Below are positions 62,090 to 64,000 of a stretch of DNA of 64,000 bases, piece after piece; the stretch's first letter is position 1; the number at the start of each line of letters is the position of its first letter. The position numbers were made by a program, and so were the translations under genes. The stretch covers positions 1 through 64,000 of the forward strand of contig NZ_VLTJ01000005.1 of assembly GCF_007558815.1 (NCBI RefSeq). Direction: 5' to 3'. This DNA is from Verticiella sediminum (GTDB lineage Bacteria; Pseudomonadota; Gammaproteobacteria; Burkholderiales; Burkholderiaceae_B). The notes under the pieces were generated by a model that was not told where the DNA came from, made no database searches, and saw only the letters and a program-made list of their open reading frames with translations.

Positions 62090-64000
62090 ATGTGGCGATG
62101 GATGGCGCTGGCCTGGGTAGCGGCAACGGGTTGTGTGCAGGTGCTGCCCGCGCTGCCGGGTGCTTTGGTTCGCACCATGCTCGCGGGCGGGGCGGTCGTG
62201 CTCGTGCTTGCCTGGCTGGGCCTGGTCCGGCCCCGCGCGCAGGGACGGGCGGCGCGGACGGCGGGGCGGGCGCGCGTTTTCGCCTGCGCGTTGCCCGTGC
62301 TCGCCGCCGGCCTGATGGCCGCTGCGCTGGCGCTGCAGCGCGCCGAGCTGCGCCTGCAGGAGGCGTTGGCTCCGGCTCACGAGAATCTGGTCACCCGGCT
62401 GGAGATCCTCGTTACCGGGCTCTCGACCCGGCTGGATGGCGGCCAGCGCTTCGAAGCCGGGGTGCTGGCCTCGCCGGTGGCCGGTGTGCCGGGGCGCCTG
62501 ATGGTGAGCTGGTACGACAGCCGCGAGCCCGGAGCGCCGGCGGCGGCGCTGGTGCGGCCAGGCGAACGCTACAGCGCCGCCCTGGTGCTGCGCCGCCCGC
62601 ATGGGCTTGCCAACCCGCATGCCTTCGACGCCGAGGCCTGGTTCTTCGAGCGCGGCCTGCGCGCGGTCGGCACCGTGCGCGGCACGCCCGAATGGTTGGG
62701 CGACGAACCCTGGGCGCGCGTCGGCACGGCGATCGAGCGCGTGCGCCATCGGCTGCGCGAGGCTATGCAGGCGCGCCTGGGCGAGCGCCGCCATGGCGGC
62801 GTCGTGCTCGCCCTGGCAGTGGGCGACCAGTCGGCCGTGCCCGCGCCAGACTGGGAGGCTTTCAACCGGATCGGCATCACGCATCTGGTCTCGATCAGCG
62901 GGCTGCACGTCACGCTGCTTGCCAGTATCTTCGCCTTGGCCACGCGCTGGCTGTGGCCAAGGCTGCGCTGGCGCGGGGTGGCCTGCGCCGAGCGCGTGCC
63001 GGCCCAGGTGCCCGCCGCACTGGTCGGCCTCGTCGTGGCCGGGCTCTATTGCCTGATCGCTGGCTGGGGCGTGCCGGCACGGCGCACGTTCTTCATGCTG
63101 GCCTGCGTCGCGGGCGCGGCGGTATCAGGCCTGCCCTGGCTGCCGTCGGCCGTGCTCGCCCTGGCCGCGGTGGCCGTCACGGCCATGGACCCTTGGGCGG
63201 TGCTGGCGCCCGGCTTCTGGCTTTCGTTCGGGGCGGTGGCCCTGCTCATGCTGGCAGCGGCCGGCCGCTGGCGCCCGGCGCGCGGCCCGCATGGGTGGCG
63301 CGGCCTGTGCCTGGCCGCGCGCGCGCAGCTTGCCATCTCGCTCGCGCTCGCGCCCCTGCTGGCCTGGCAGTTCCAGGTCGTCAGCCTGGCCGGGCCGCTG
63401 GCCAACGCGCTGGCCATACCCCTGGTGAGTTTCGTCGTCACACCGCTGGCGCTGGCCGGCATGCTGGCGGCGCCCGGGCCCTGGGCAGGCCTGGCCGATG
63501 GGATGCTGCTGACGGCGGAATGGCTGTTCGGCCTCCTGATGCGGGTGCTGCAGCCGCTGGCCGACGCGCCATGGTCGGCGTGGTCGGTCGCGGCCCCGGG
63601 CGTGGGCGCGCTGGCCTTGGGCCTGGCGGCCGTGCTCTGGCACCTGCTCCCGGCCGGCGCGCCCGGCCGCCTGGCTGGCCTGATCGCGCTGGCGCCCCTG
63701 GTGCTGCCGCGGTCTGCGGAGCTGGCGCCGGGCGAGTGGCGGCTGGCCGCGCTCGACGTGGGCCAGGGCGGCGGCGTGGTGATCGAGACCCGGCATCACG
63801 TGGTCGTGTTCGACCCGGGGCCGAGCTATGGGCCGGGCCGCGACGCCGGCGAGCGCGTGCTCTGGCCGTATCTGCGCGCGCGCGGCTGGCGCGAGCTCGA
63901 CGAGGTGGTCGTGTCGCACGCGGACACGGATCATGTCGGCGGGCTGGCCTCGCTGCTGGCGCGCCTGCCGGTCCGCCGCGTGCGCGCGTCGGACGCCGGC
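62090..64000 (+). CDS. comEC: ComEC/Rec2-type DNA uptake channel (3' end outside window)
   Basis: 637 codons are visible, open to the window edge. N-terminal helices (VLVLAWLGLV, VFACALPVLAAGLMAAAL) are followed by a soluble region near residues 110-200 (RLEILVTGLSTRLDGGQRFE). The ComEC core then carries ITHLVSISGLHVTLLASIFA and about eight further helices. The beta-lactamase-like C-terminal domain starts near residue 575 (ALDVGQGGGVVIETRHHVVV, FDPGPSYG, SHADTDHVGGLASLL with the HxDxDH metal motif). It would transport single-stranded DNA across the inner membrane. ATG at 62090 follows GGGGGAC. It is divergent from yebC. Confidence 0.93.
   Translation, partial: MWRWMALAWVAATGCVQVLPALPGALVRTMLAGGAVVLVLAWLGLVRPRAQGRAARTAGRARVFACALPVLAAGLMAAALALQRAELRLQEALAPAHENLVTRLEILVTGLSTRLDGGQRFEAGVLASPVAGVPGRLMVSWYDSREPGAPAAALVRPGERYSAALVLRRPHGLANPHAFDAEAWFFERGLRAVGTVRGTPEWLGDEPWARVGTAIERVRHRLREAMQARLGERRHGGVVLALAVGDQSAVPAPDWEAFNRIGITHLVSISGLHVTLLASIFALATRWLWPRLRWRGVACAERVPAQVPAALVGLVVAGLYCLIAGWGVPARRTFFMLACVAGAAVSGLPWLPSAVLALAAVAVTAMDPWAVLAPGFWLSFGAVALLMLAAAGRWRPARGPHGWRGLCLAARAQLAISLALAPLLAWQFQVVSLAGPLANALAIPLVSFVVTPLALAGMLAAPGPWAGLADGMLLTAEWLFGLLMRVLQPLADAPWSAWSVAAPGVGALALGLAAVLWHLLPAGAPGRLAGLIALAPLVLPRSAELAPGEWRLAALDVGQGGGVVIETRHHVVVFDPGPSYGPGRDAGERVLWPYLRARGWRELDEVVVSHADTDHVGGLASLLARLPVRRVRASDAG

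Overview
The window is very GC-rich and densely packed. It reads as the chromosome of a betaproteobacterium of the Bordetella/Achromobacter group (Alcaligenaceae). The main reasons are three Bug-type periplasmic receptors beside catabolic genes, many LysR/IclR/AraC-type regulators, and the gene string rng-maf-rlmH-rsfS-nadD-hemF-purD-yebC next to a divergent comEC. No tRNA, rRNA or CRISPR array was seen.

Layout. 1-2.2 kb: a MipA/OmpV outer-membrane protein whose 3' end just leaves the window, then a deletion scar that joins the remains of a LysR gene to the remains of an Old Yellow Enzyme gene. 2.3-8 kb: small oxidoreductase and regulator modules (LysR with nitronate monooxygenase, tag, PadR with a flavin reductase-like protein, AraC, LysE exporter). 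8-12.6 kb: a Bug receptor, acyl-CoA dehydrogenase and IclR on the minus strand, divergent from a class III CoA-transferase. 12.6-20.5 kb: a phosphoesterase, an LLM flavin enzyme, a MazG-like pyrophosphohydrolase, a tightly overlapping IlvD-like dehydratase / beta-hydroxyacid dehydrogenase / hydroxypyruvate isomerase-like operon, then a second, [4Fe-4S]-type ilvD. 20.6-24.3 kb: a fragment of an aadA-like aminoglycoside nucleotidyltransferase, two small envelope genes, an MHS-family MFS permease and a PaiB-like protein. 24.3-35.1 kb: hyuA/hyuB with a Bug receptor and LysR, then a Bug receptor, an iron-containing alcohol dehydrogenase and an aldehyde dehydrogenase divergent from a LuxR-type regulator.

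35.2-40.9 kb holds two tandem, secreted WG-repeat proteins of more than 900 residues with matching cysteine pairs near both ends. 41-45.4 kb carries a 39-residue membrane protein, a HAD phosphatase and a group resembling general-stress genes (DUF2243, KGG protein, DUF421, SDR). 45.5-48.2 kb encodes isochorismate synthase, isochorismatase and 2,3-dihydro-2,3-dihydroxybenzoate dehydrogenase. Together these make 2,3-dihydroxybenzoate, but there is no activating ligase or NRPS beside them.

48.6-55.3 kb is an accessory, decaying segment. It has an orphan HigA-like antitoxin with only the tail of its toxin, several small unknown ORFs, an apparently intact BrnT/BrnA toxin-antitoxin pair, a frameshifted tail-fibre C-terminus, a tail-spike-like gene broken by a 16-bp tandem duplication, a truncated IS3-family transposase, and an integrase broken by nonsense codons, a frameshift and truncation at the IS3 junction. 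From 55.4 kb to the end the housekeeping block resumes and finishes with comEC, cut by the window edge.

All functional names come from reading motifs, lengths and context. No database search was run.
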